Shown here one piece after another: positions 54,525-63,742 of a DNA stretch of 64,000 bases. The DNA comes from Promethearchaeota archaeon. Lineage in GTDB: Archaea; Asgardarchaeota; Lokiarchaeia; Sigynarchaeales; SOKP01. Where the stretch lies: contig JAGXOB010000001.1 of NCBI GenBank assembly GCA_019894735.1, positions 12,650 through 76,649 on the forward strand. The letters run 5' to 3'. The position numbers and the translations under genes were made by a program. How positions within the stretch are numbered: the stretch's first letter is position 1; each line of letters begins with the position of its first letter. Below the pieces are notes generated by a model. It had not been told where the DNA came from, made no database searches, and was given only the letters and a program-made list of their open reading frames with translations.

Positions 54525-55106
54525 TTAAAATTCAAGAAAGCCAGGGTCATCAAAAATATCTTCAATTTTCTTTTCTTTTTTCATATCGCTTTCTTCGTGT
54601 TCTGTAAATAAAGATTCATCGTCAGTTTTAATTCCCTTTTCTAATTCTAACGTATCTAATTGAAGTAATGCGTCTTTTTCTAGCCTTTTATATTCTTCCG
54701 CTTTAATTTTCCATTTATTTACTTCATCGAGATTAACATTATCTTCGTCTTCTAAGGCTTCAGCAGCTTTAGCTTTACAAATATCAGTCAAAATTGAAAA
54801 AGATAAAGCTAATTCCCCCCATTCGTTCTTTTTTTTTAGCTTCTCGATTCGCTTTTCTAATCTCTGAAGTTCTTGATCGGCATAATGGATATCGATAAAA
54901 TCTCCAAAAGCATCAACAGGTTCTGATATCGAATTAACAAGAACATCCTTCGTTAAACCGCAATGGCCACATTTTACAGTAGCAATCGCGCTCTTTCTAA
55001 TATTTTCCACTTTGACAGACTTTTCACCACAATTTGGGCAGGTGAAAATCTTTGGTACTTTCTTAACTCTTTTGTAAGATTGTTGCTTTCTTTTTCTTCT
55101 TCCCAT
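54525..55106 (-). CDS. Elf1-like transcription elongation factor with helical extension
   Basis: A 193-residue protein beginning with the Elf1 signature: a basic start MGRRKRK, a zinc ribbon (C23, C26, C46, C49), then LVNSISEPVDAFGDFID. In eukaryotes Elf1 binds RNA polymerase II during elongation through chromatin; homologues occur in Asgard and some other archaea. Eukaryotic Elf1 ends soon after the ribbon, but here about 110 residues of charged helices follow, rich in Glu, Lys and Leu. The gene is isolated between plus-strand neighbours. Confidence 0.92.
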   Translation of the reverse strand: MGRRKRKQQSYKRVKKVPKIFTCPNCGEKSVKVENIRKSAIATVKCGHCGLTKDVLVNSISEPVDAFGDFIDIHYADQELQRLEKRIEKLKKKNEWGELALSFSILTDICKAKAAEALEDEDNVNLDEVNKWKIKAEEYKRLEKDALLQLDTLELEKGIKTDDESLFTEHEESDMKKEKKIEDIFDDPGFLEF

Positions 55107-55311
55107 CGAAATTCAAGCTCTAAACATTTTTGTTTTATTTATTGAGTTCCTCATTAAATAAATAATTAGAAATCAAAACTAAAAAATTTTCGCTTTTTTG
55201 ATTGTAGAATAGAGGAAACCGAAAGATTTTTTAGGAATGATTAATTAATTCACTTACTCTTTTTAGCTGAAATAAATGATTGATTATTATTAATGTAAGA
55301 GGATTTTAGGT

Positions 55312-56412
55312 ATGGAACATACGAATTTATCAATTGAAAATGATAAAAATTTGATAGAGAAGGTTCTTGATGATGTTGATATGAGATATATCGTTTTATT
55401 TCTCTACGTCATTAGAAACGACTTATTTAGAGATATAAGCGACCCAAAATTAATTGAATCGTATGAAAAAGTCTTAATATTAGATGAAATATTTAAAAAT
55501 AATATCTTAAACTTCTGGAATAATGAATTCACTGAAGTAGCTGTTGATTTAGGTTTATTTAAAAACATTCGAAGTATGAGAGAATTTCAACAAAAAGAGG
55601 AAGACTTTATAATCCGATTAGGAGAAGAAACAGTAACTATAGAAAATGATACAATATCAGTACCAGACCATACATTATTCTTAATTATAAATAAAAAATT
55701 TAAGTTTCTAACAAGGCGGAATTTTAACTCTGCTTTAATAAAACTAAAGGGTGTAAGGTGCGAGACGAGTAACACTATCCACTCGTTTGTCTCTGAAATT
55801 GGAGATCATGATTATACAATACCTGATGATATTTATTACATATTAGACCAATACGGAAATATTTATCAAGCGATTAAAATTGAAATTACAATCGAAGGTA
55901 TTCATCAAAGATATTTGGAAATACAAGAAAAAATTGACGAATTTATCGATATTTTTGACCCTAAATTAAGAACAAAACCGGTTTTAAATAAAGTTCATGA
56001 AGCCATAAAGAACAATAAAGATGTTATCAAACACTTGAAAGAAGAAAAAATAGAGCTCCCTGATAAATTTGTCTATCATGAAATTGATATCGAAAGTTCA
56101 ATTTTTAAATCTTGGAATTCAAAAATGTTGTTATTATTGAATTATTCATTTCAGATGAAGCAAATAGCAAATAAAATATTAGAAATTAAGAAAAAATATT
56201 CAGGAAAGGGCAAAACATTCAATTATCTTGAATTTATTGAGGAAGTGTCTTTTAATGAAGATAATATTGTCAATACTATTCAAGGTACCCTAATTAAGCT
56301 TAGAGAAGAGTTAATAGATGTTAATAACGAAATTGAAAAATTAACAAAAAAAGAATTAAAATTATTAAATTTAGATTTTGAAAGGTACTTGATAACTTGT
56401 CGTGATGATTAA
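55312..56412 (+). CDS. Unknown helical protein, first gene of the 55-64 kb run
   Basis: A 366-residue protein. The N-terminal third is helical (MRYIVLFLYVIRNDLFRD); the middle is mixed, with short strands around DTISVPDHTLFLIINKKFKFL; the last 130 residues are charged helix that may pair as a coiled coil. No known motif was found. It begins the co-directional run, and the zinc-ribbon gene follows after two bases, so the two are tightly linked. Confidence 0.65.
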   Translation: MEHTNLSIENDKNLIEKVLDDVDMRYIVLFLYVIRNDLFRDISDPKLIESYEKVLILDEIFKNNILNFWNNEFTEVAVDLGLFKNIRSMREFQQKEEDFIIRLGEETVTIENDTISVPDHTLFLIINKKFKFLTRRNFNSALIKLKGVRCETSNTIHSFVSEIGDHDYTIPDDIYYILDQYGNIYQAIKIEITIEGIHQRYLEIQEKIDEFIDIFDPKLRTKPVLNKVHEAIKNNKDVIKHLKEEKIELPDKFVYHEIDIESSIFKSWNSKMLLLLNYSFQMKQIANKILEIKKKYSGKGKTFNYLEFIEEVSFNEDNIVNTIQGTLIKLREELIDVNNEIEKLTKKELKLLNLDFERYLITCRDD

Positions 56413-56414
56413 AT

Positions 56415-57371
56415 TTGAAATGTACAGCTTGTAATGTCGAAATGGAACCTTTGGTTCCCGGAATTTTCCAATGTCCTCAATGTAAAAAAATACAAAAGCA
56501 AAGAGATGATACCGTTGAGGAAGATGAGCAAAAACAAGTAGATCATGGGCAATTTCTTGACGGAGAATATTTTCATAAGAACGCAAGTCTCAATAAAAAA
56601 TATGAAATATGTGAGAAGGGGATAATTATAAATAAATCTGAAACGCGTTTATTAGCTACTTTGATTTGCCATAGTGCTTATTTAAAAGATGAAAAATATG
56701 TAAGATTGTCATGGTGGAAAAGTTTTCAGCATGCTGGTATGTTTAAAATCTACGATAAAGATGTTTTAAAAAATGTTATTACAGTTTTAGAAAAAATTAA
56801 TAAAAGCTTCGACGACATTTGGACATGGAGTGGAAAATTTGGGAAACAAGAAACTAAATCAAAAGAAATCCTAGAAAAAGAGAAATATTTAGATCTTCTC
56901 AAATATCGAATAATCGAAAATCGAACTTGCCCAAAATGTCAGAAAAAAATGAATAAAGAGAAGTCTCATTATGAGTGCCAACATTGTGGTGAAATTGTCA
57001 TCCTTGAAGGCTACAATCAACCTATCTTTAATATATCTTCTGATGAGCTCGATCTAACTTTTCAAAGTAACTTCCCTATTAATTATTATATGCCTGTTAG
57101 CGGCATTACAGTGAAATGGCTAATGGGAGAATGGAAAGCTTTAGCAGTTATCCATTCTAAAGATAACCCCAATAAAAAATGGCTCAGATTTTATTGGTGG
57201 ATGAGGGATTTAAATAATATTCTAAAATATGGGCAAAGAGAGATAGGAGAAGGTACACAAATGGGCTGGAAAACACAAAGAGGAATAGCTTCTCCAAATA
57301 TTTATGACAAAAAGCTTATTACTCCTTTAATTACAGCGTTAAAAAAAATAAAAGCAGAATTAGATTGGTAG
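56415..57371 (+). CDS. Zinc-ribbon protein with a duplicated WW-containing domain
   Basis: A 318-residue protein starting at TTG. A first zinc ribbon (C3, C6, C20, C23) and a second (C172, C175, C188, C191) each stand before a similar alpha/beta segment. The segments at about 78-127 (YVRLSWWK ... IYDKDVLKNVITVLEKI) and 240-313 (WLRFYWWM ... IYDKKLITPLITALKKI) are clearly repeats of one another, so the gene arose by internal duplication. The strand-helix order resembles PC4-type single-stranded DNA-binding domains, but this is only a shape comparison. It is tightly spaced with its neighbours. Confidence 0.72.
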   Translation: MKCTACNVEMEPLVPGIFQCPQCKKIQKQRDDTVEEDEQKQVDHGQFLDGEYFHKNASLNKKYEICEKGIIINKSETRLLATLICHSAYLKDEKYVRLSWWKSFQHAGMFKIYDKDVLKNVITVLEKINKSFDDIWTWSGKFGKQETKSKEILEKEKYLDLLKYRIIENRTCPKCQKKMNKEKSHYECQHCGEIVILEGYNQPIFNISSDELDLTFQSNFPINYYMPVSGITVKWLMGEWKALAVIHSKDNPNKKWLRFYWWMRDLNNILKYGQREIGEGTQMGWKTQRGIASPNIYDKKLITPLITALKKIKAELDW

Positions 57372-57393
57372 ATAAAAAAAAATAGGATCTTCG

Positions 57394-58551
57394 GTGAAAA
57401 AAATGGAAAATAATCAAGATAGTACTTGGAATGGGTTACTCCAAAACTTTGAAACAGGCTTAGAAAAAGCCATCGAAGAATTAGAAAAAAGAGATGTAGA
57501 AAGCATTCCAGGAGCAAAAGAAGCTCTAATTCAAAGATTAAAAAATATGAAGCTTCATTTTCCCAAGAATAATGGTGAAATATTTCTAAAATCGATTAAC
57601 GATACAATCCAAAATGCTTTTTTTCCAAATACAAAGGATTTTGCTGAAGCTTTTGAAAAAATAATAAAATCTAGAACTCACGAACAAGATTTCATCATAA
57701 ATGAGTTATTAAATGGTTTTGTAACTTCAAAAGCGAAAGTAATTGCTTCAGGAACTCAAGGACCTATAATAGATAGGATGGTAGAAGCTTTTAGCAAAAG
57801 AAATGACTTTCATATTGTCGATCATCAGTTTTATGCTATGTTTGGAGATCCTAATAAACCTCGTCATTATATTAAAAATCAGCTTGAAGAACTTGCTGAA
57901 TTGTTTGGTTTAATTTCAAGAGAACTCGTAGTTGAAAAAGATATTAGGAGAAGTGAAGAAAAAGTATACACATTTTATACCTTTCCTGAAAGTATTATTA
58001 AAATTCTTAAAGAAAAATACTTAATCATTGATGAAGAATTAGGATATGCCTACGTGTCTGAAGCTTTCGATAGAAATGTGTTCATATGTATGTTTTTAGC
58101 AAATATCGCAATTAATAGAGATAACCTTGATAAAATTGGAGGTTCCTACACTCTAAACGGCATCTCAGCAATTTTTGCTTTAATTCTATTATTGAGCTTT
58201 TTACCTAAATTATCCCTCGATGAAACTAGCCCTATACTTAATGATCCCACCTACGATCCAGATAGCATGAGCGTGATTCCGAAATCGTGGATGATGAGAC
58301 AAGTTTTAGAACCTCTCTTCGAACCTTTAATTAAAATTATCGCTTATAGGCTAGGAGGAGGTTTGTGGTTATCAAAAATAATAGATTCTGAAATAAATAA
58401 AAAAATTCATAACCAAATTCGCTTTTTAATTAAGGATGTTAATAAGTGGGTATTAGGGCAATTAATTAGAGTAGAGATTCCTATTTTCGTGGAAATTTCA
58501 AATATCTTCACAGAAATTTTAATAGGATATAACGATAGTTCAAATGAATGA
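57394..58551 (+). CDS. Unknown protein of the 55-64 kb run
   Basis: A 385-residue protein starting at GTG, or an ATG three codons on. A helical N-terminus leads to a segment resembling a winged helix (PRHYIKNQLEELAELFGLISRELV, then YTFYTFPESIIKILKEKY). The rest is helical, with one strongly hydrophobic stretch (about 247-263, GISAIFALILLLSFLPK) that could be a buried or membrane helix. Its last four bases overlap the next gene, so the two are translationally coupled. No family was recognised. Confidence 0.62.
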   Translation: MKKMENNQDSTWNGLLQNFETGLEKAIEELEKRDVESIPGAKEALIQRLKNMKLHFPKNNGEIFLKSINDTIQNAFFPNTKDFAEAFEKIIKSRTHEQDFIINELLNGFVTSKAKVIASGTQGPIIDRMVEAFSKRNDFHIVDHQFYAMFGDPNKPRHYIKNQLEELAELFGLISRELVVEKDIRRSEEKVYTFYTFPESIIKILKEKYLIIDEELGYAYVSEAFDRNVFICMFLANIAINRDNLDKIGGSYTLNGISAIFALILLLSFLPKLSLDETSPILNDPTYDPDSMSVIPKSWMMRQVLEPLFEPLIKIIAYRLGGGLWLSKIIDSEINKKIHNQIRFLIKDVNKWVLGQLIRVEIPIFVEISNIFTEILIGYNDSSNE

Positions 58552-59873
58552 TATTTTTGGTGAAATTTATGAGTTATAAAAAAAAGGCAACAAGAAACGT
58601 GAAACCTGGGAGAAAGAGGGAGAAATGGACTGATATCTTGCCTAGATATCTTACTTTTTTAACTCATATGCGACCTATTCTCAGAGAAACAAGGAGAATA
58701 ATTATTGATCTAGATGCAGATCTTCTGTTAGATACTGAAATTTTGGATAAAATTCGAGAAGAAGAAGAAAAAAGAAATATAAGGAAGGTTAGGGCTTTAT
58801 CAGAATTTTCTGCAATGTATAGATCTAACATATACGAAATCATAAAAGATTTTTTAGTAAAATATAGGGATCGTATCCCAATCCTTGATATCAAAGATTA
58901 TATCATCGAGTTTTTATACGAATCCGTAGGTGCACTTAATGTGTTACAGCACATTACTAATCCAGACGAACAAAATTTAGAAAAAACGTACTTGTATGTT
59001 TTAGTTAAATTCATTGAAGAAAAACTGCTCCCTCGAGGAAGGAATTTAAAAGTAATATATGAAAAATTATTAGAAGTATCACCTGATTTGTACGATTGTC
59101 AAAGACATATACTCCAACCTCATACATATTATCGAGAAAAATTAGAAGATTCAGATTCATTTGAAATTCCTGGAATTTCTCCAAAGGTTTATCAAGTTTT
59201 TAATAACATAACTTCTCTTTTTAACCTTGATCCAAATTTTGGAGATTTCCCCGAAAGAGAAAATCAGGAGCTCCCAATGATTTTAAAAGCTGATATTTTT
59301 ACTCCCTACATAGATTCCGTTGCTAATGCAGAAGAAGAAGCTATAGATCAAATTTCTGAACGCATTGGACTTCGAATTATAGATGACATTTTTCTCGCTC
59401 CAAGAGAAAATTTAGTAGAAATATTATTAGAAAATAATTTCATACGTAGCACTACACAATCCGACGGAGTAACAAGATTATTACCGCAATTGAGCAACGA
59501 AACGTTTTATTTATATTATTTGGCATTCGCTTCCCAAAGAAGAGGTTTTTTGTCAAAGGAATTAATAAACTGGATTTCAATGAATTTTGCTTTTTTAATT
59601 TACATGGGGATTTTAAAATGGAAATTATCAGATCAAAACATTTTTTATCCCATTTTCAAAGATTTACAAACAAATGAGAAAATTCTACCCTACTTAATGA
59701 AGCTCATCTGTTTTCCTAATTATTTAGGTTTAGATAAGATGAAAATTAGAGATTCCCCACAGTATAGAAAAGAAATTTTTAACTTTATAGGTTCTCAATT
59801 TGATAATCTTAAAGATTTTATTAATGAAATAGCAATCTATTGTGAAAAATTTGATAAAGAAAGAAAAAATTAA
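58548..59873 (+). CDS. Unknown protein of the 55-64 kb run, possible kleisin-like partner
   Basis: A 441-residue helical protein overlapping the previous gene by four bases; starts at 58548, 58560 (GTG) or 58569 are possible. A basic N-terminus (KKKATRNVKPGRKREK) is followed by helices. A mid-region around YKVYQVFNNITSLF and a C-terminal half with a short winged-helix-like segment (LVEILLENNFIRSTTQSDGVTRLLPQL) come after. Its length and helix-linker-wHTH layout would suit a kleisin, but no direct similarity is visible. The AAA+ gene follows after 19 bases. Confidence 0.6.
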   Translation: MIFLVKFMSYKKKATRNVKPGRKREKWTDILPRYLTFLTHMRPILRETRRIIIDLDADLLLDTEILDKIREEEEKRNIRKVRALSEFSAMYRSNIYEIIKDFLVKYRDRIPILDIKDYIIEFLYESVGALNVLQHITNPDEQNLEKTYLYVLVKFIEEKLLPRGRNLKVIYEKLLEVSPDLYDCQRHILQPHTYYREKLEDSDSFEIPGISPKVYQVFNNITSLFNLDPNFGDFPERENQELPMILKADIFTPYIDSVANAEEEAIDQISERIGLRIIDDIFLAPRENLVEILLENNFIRSTTQSDGVTRLLPQLSNETFYLYYLAFASQRRGFLSKELINWISMNFAFLIYMGILKWKLSDQNIFYPIFKDLQTNEKILPYLMKLICFPNYLGLDKMKIRDSPQYRKEIFNFIGSQFDNLKDFINEIAIYCEKFDKERKN

Positions 59874-59892
59874 TAAATTACAATAAAATGAG

Positions 59893-61011
59893 TTGAGAAA
59901 AATTAATAGTTCGAAAGAAAAAGTGGAAGATGACATAACATATACAGACGATGTTATTAAAAATCGGATAGGAAAATATGGAGCAGTGTATTTTCCTTCC
60001 AATATTCAAGAATCCATTGAAGACATCTTAGGTAATGAGACCAAAAAAGAAATTCTACATGACTTCTTTAAGGCATTAAAGAAATATCATGAATTTGCTC
60101 AACAGTTAAAAGGGTCAAAACTTAATCCCAGCTTAACTGTACTTTTATATGGACCACCTGGAACTGGTAAAACTTCTCTTACTCGAGGATATGCAAAAGA
60201 GTATGATATACCTTTATGCGTGGTTGAAACTGATAGACTTGTATCTCCATTGCTTGGGGATACTATTAAACAAATTAGAAATGTGGTAGAATTAGCGGCT
60301 GAAATTGCTAAAGAAAGGGGAACATTTATACTATTTTTTGATGAAATTGATGCAATCGGGTCTGAACGATCAAATATTCATGAAGTTGGCGAAATAAAAC
60401 GCGCTGTTATTTCTTTTTTGCAAGTTATTGATCGAATAAATTATGAAGGAGTACCATTAGCTATTTTTGGAGCTACAAATCATCAAAATCAATTAGACTC
60501 TGCTATTTGGAGACGGTTCACCTTCCATTTTAGTTTTGAATTCCCTAATTATCATTTAAGAAAAAAAATTATTGAATCGTTCCTTAATAAAGTTAAAAAT
60601 GCAAAAATAGGGGTTGACGAATCAATATACACTAATTTAAATGATGAATACGGAAGAATTCAGGGGGTCAGTAATGACTTAGCGCGAAAATTAGGTTATA
60701 CCGTCTCTGAGTTTGAAGGGAATATCTTATGGGACGAAATTCGAAAAAAACATAAGATCAAAGGCCTACTTGAATTATCCAAAGGGTATTCGGGCTCAGA
60801 TATAGAACGGGGTACAAAAGTTTCTCTATTGAAAGCTATTAATACCGAACGTTTAACTTATGACCTTTTCTATAATTCGCTAAAGTTAGTAGGAGGCACA
60901 GCAATCCATGTAGAAAGACAAGATATACTAAGCGATAAGAAGAATAGGAATCTAAACTCTAAAAGGACAGAAAATAATCGATCTAAATTAACTAGTCCAC
61001 CAGAGATATAA
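59893..61011 (+). CDS. AAA+ ATPase of the 55-64 kb run
   Basis: A 372-residue classical AAA protein starting at TTG. Walker A GPPGTGKT is at 87-94, Walker B ILFFDE at 146-151, sensor 1 GATN at 193-196 and the Arg-finger region WRRF at 206-209. It lacks the coiled coil and OB domain of PAN and the N-domain of Cdc48; instead it has a short unique N-terminus and an extra insertion about 225-265. All catalytic residues look intact, so it should be the active motor of this gene set, for example remodelling the coiled-coil proteins encoded next to it. Confidence 0.92.
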   Translation: MRKINSSKEKVEDDITYTDDVIKNRIGKYGAVYFPSNIQESIEDILGNETKKEILHDFFKALKKYHEFAQQLKGSKLNPSLTVLLYGPPGTGKTSLTRGYAKEYDIPLCVVETDRLVSPLLGDTIKQIRNVVELAAEIAKERGTFILFFDEIDAIGSERSNIHEVGEIKRAVISFLQVIDRINYEGVPLAIFGATNHQNQLDSAIWRRFTFHFSFEFPNYHLRKKIIESFLNKVKNAKIGVDESIYTNLNDEYGRIQGVSNDLARKLGYTVSEFEGNILWDEIRKKHKIKGLLELSKGYSGSDIERGTKVSLLKAINTERLTYDLFYNSLKLVGGTAIHVERQDILSDKKNRNLNSKRTENNRSKLTSPPEI

Positions 61012-61057
61012 CACTGTGATATAATAAAATTGGTATTAAAATATTTTTTAGACAAAA

Positions 61058-62095
61058 ATGATGGAAAATCAGTTATTTAATCTTAAAAAAATTAGAGAAT
61101 TAACTTCTCCCGTTGAAGACCTTCAAGGTAAAGTTAGTCAAATAGCTAATCTCGTTAATCAATTTGAATCAGAAAAGTTAAATATTTCCCAACTTGCCGA
61201 AAACGAATCCTTTCTTAATCAAATAACAAATGCAACAACTATCTTAGAAAGTATCAATAAACAATTAAAAGTAATCTTCACCAATAACATAAACGAATTT
61301 CTTCACCTTAAAGATAAACTTACTAATAAATATAAGACTGATATAAAAAATAATCTAAAAATTATTGATTTAAACAAAAATTACGCAATGGAAATAGGTC
61401 AGTTTTTAATAGAAAAGAGAAATATCAGTAAAATCATGACTCAAATATCATATACTCCTTCCATTAGCATAAAACAATGGTTAGAATTAATTGACGCCTT
61501 AAATCAAAATACTCTTTTTTTAAGCTCTGCTGAAAAACTTCAAAATAGTTTTCAAACAATTGTGAAAAATCGTTTAGATTCCGAATTAAAGAAAATACCC
61601 GTTAATACTCCTTCTTCTATTATTCAAGAGTTTGAACGGCAATTTAATATAAATCACAATTTAACTTACGAAAAATTTCTAAAAACGATTGATAGAAAAC
61701 TGACTGAAGAAGAATTACAAGGCAAAAAAGAAAGATTAATTAAGAGTAAACAAAAACAAGAAATTGAAGAATTAAAAAAAAAGCAAGAAGAACAAACAGA
61801 ATCTTATGAAAGCTATTTGAAATTATCAGAAAAAGAATTTGAAAGAAAATTACGAAGAGGAAAGAGAGAAAAGTTAATCGATGTAAAAGAAGATGAAAAT
61901 CTAAAGAAATTAGAACTCACGGACGAAGTTTCAGAAAAAATTGAAAAGTTTAAAATGAAATTTGATAAGAAATCTAATGAAAACTATTTGTTAAAAGAAG
62001 AAATTGACGAGGACCCAATAAAGGTAATCAGGGAAAGAAAAAAAAAGAAAGATAAAGAATATAAAGAGTTTACAGATCATTTTGAATCTGATTAA
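61058..62095 (+). CDS. Charged coiled-coil protein of the 55-64 kb run
   Basis: A 345-residue helical protein. Residues 1-210 look like a helical bundle. The segment about 220-345 is extremely rich in Lys and Glu (KKERLIKSKQKQEIEELKKK and similar), a long single helix or coiled coil. No catalytic motif is present. Its end overlaps the start of the next gene by 14 bases, so their products are made together and probably interact. Confidence 0.65.
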   Translation: MMENQLFNLKKIRELTSPVEDLQGKVSQIANLVNQFESEKLNISQLAENESFLNQITNATTILESINKQLKVIFTNNINEFLHLKDKLTNKYKTDIKNNLKIIDLNKNYAMEIGQFLIEKRNISKIMTQISYTPSISIKQWLELIDALNQNTLFLSSAEKLQNSFQTIVKNRLDSELKKIPVNTPSSIIQEFERQFNINHNLTYEKFLKTIDRKLTEEELQGKKERLIKSKQKQEIEELKKKQEEQTESYESYLKLSEKEFERKLRRGKREKLIDVKEDENLKKLELTDEVSEKIEKFKMKFDKKSNENYLLKEEIDEDPIKVIRERKKKKDKEYKEFTDHFESD

Positions 62096-63722
62096 TAAAG
62101 AAAACGATGTGAATCTATCTATTAGCCCGAAAAATCTTGAACTAGACATTGGACTGAAGAAAATTACGATAAAAGATAGATTTACTTTAATTTTGGGCAA
62201 GTTTAAAGGTGAATTATTTCAAGAATATCAAAATCGAGATTTTATACAAATTATAGAAAAATTTGATTTAATTCCTGCGAAGAAATTAATTAACTATTTC
62301 CAAAATCAATCAGATGAATTAAAAAATTTAGATAATTCTCTTAAAATATTAGAACTTCTAACTAAATATAGGGAAATAGTGGAATACAATTTGGACATAT
62401 TTGCAAAATTCAACAAAATTATTGAAATTAGCATATCGACATTTAGATGCGTTTATTTATCAGAAAGAAAAAATCAACTTATATCGGAATTAGAATTAGC
62501 AAAAAAACACAAAAAATCTAGTGAATTATCTGTGATTGTAGACCTGATTAATAAGTTAAATGAATCCATTAAAACCAATCAGATAAAATTAAATTATATA
62601 AAAGAAGATTATTATCAACGTAAAAATCAAATAGAACAAAAAAGAGGAACCCTAACTAGTTTTGAAGAAAATATAACAGAACTAAATAAAATTAAAAAAT
62701 TGTGTTTTAGCCAAATTAATAGAATTACTCGACAAATCGAAGGTTCAGCTAATAATCAAGATAACGACTCTATGCTAAAATTGGGTATTGGTAATGATCT
62801 GTCTAACGCAGAGAAGATTAGAGCACTCCAGAAAAAGGCAAAGGACACTCAATATGAAATTAATCAAATTAAAGCAAGATCCAAGCAGGTAAAAGAAGAA
62901 CTAGAGAAATTAGCACCTCACTACAATATTTACAAAAATGACTATGAGGGAATCTTAGAATCAGTTAAAAACGATGAGAATCGAATTAGAATGCTGCAAA
63001 TTGAATACGAAAAAGAAATTAATACCAACAGTGAAACTCAAATTGAAGAGATTAAAGATTTGTTAGAAAATCCAGTGAGACCTTTATTAGAAATTGAAGA
63101 CGAAATTTCAAGAATTAATTCGGAGTTAGAAGCAATTTCGATTCCAGATGATTTTTTTAGCGTTGAAAATCCTAGCAATCTAGGGGTAATCATTGAGAAT
63201 TTGAGAGAAATAGATGTCATCCTAAGAAGTAACGATAAGAAAATTAGCATATATAGGAATGAAGAAGAAATTTCAAAAATCTTTGAGAAATATAATGCTT
63301 TTGAGAGCGTTATTAAAGATCTTGAAGGAATAGTAAATACTTTTTTAAAAAAAATTAACCTTGAAATGAAGTTTATCCTCGTTATCAACGATACCAATAC
63401 AGCTCTTTTTCTAAAAACATTTTTTACTAGAAATAGCAAAGAGAAAGCAAATTTTGAAGGTCTAACTACCCCTGAAAAAATTTTTTTTATTATTAGTTTT
63501 TTTATCTCAACTGGAGTGATTCTTGGGCATGATAATATTTTTTTCTCAAACCTGTTTATTCCTAACATTTACAATAAAGCGGGTTCCATTTATAGAACTA
63601 TTAGACGAATTATTCCCATATTTGAAACAAACGATAAATTGACTAAGTATAAATTAATTTTTCTTTTGTCGAATCTAGAATTGAAAAAAGAGATTAACAA
63701 CATTAAGCTGATAAAAGTATAA
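62082..63722 (+). CDS. SMC/Rad50-like coiled-coil protein with decayed ATPase head
   Basis: A 546-residue protein starting at TTG (a GTG nine codons on is an alternative). A short N-terminal lobe has a strand FTLILG (34-39) just where SMC proteins have the P-loop strand, but the loop reads KFKGEL instead of GxxGxGKS. Long charged helices fill about 75-425. The C-terminal lobe has LTTPEK (461-466) where the ABC signature LSGGEK is expected, then NIFFSNLFIP (485-494) where Walker B should be, and a later strand YKLIFLLSN. The order fits an SMC/Rad50 head that lost ATP binding. A winged-helix gene follows. The interpretation is mine; the coiled coil itself is clear. Confidence 0.65.
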   Translation: MNLINKENDVNLSISPKNLELDIGLKKITIKDRFTLILGKFKGELFQEYQNRDFIQIIEKFDLIPAKKLINYFQNQSDELKNLDNSLKILELLTKYREIVEYNLDIFAKFNKIIEISISTFRCVYLSERKNQLISELELAKKHKKSSELSVIVDLINKLNESIKTNQIKLNYIKEDYYQRKNQIEQKRGTLTSFEENITELNKIKKLCFSQINRITRQIEGSANNQDNDSMLKLGIGNDLSNAEKIRALQKKAKDTQYEINQIKARSKQVKEELEKLAPHYNIYKNDYEGILESVKNDENRIRMLQIEYEKEINTNSETQIEEIKDLLENPVRPLLEIEDEISRINSELEAISIPDDFFSVENPSNLGVIIENLREIDVILRSNDKKISIYRNEEEISKIFEKYNAFESVIKDLEGIVNTFLKKINLEMKFILVINDTNTALFLKTFFTRNSKEKANFEGLTTPEKIFFIISFFISTGVILGHDNIFFSNLFIPNIYNKAGSIYRTIRRIIPIFETNDKLTKYKLIFLLSNLELKKEINNIKLIKV

Positions 63723-63742
63723 AAAAGAGGATAAGAATTAAT

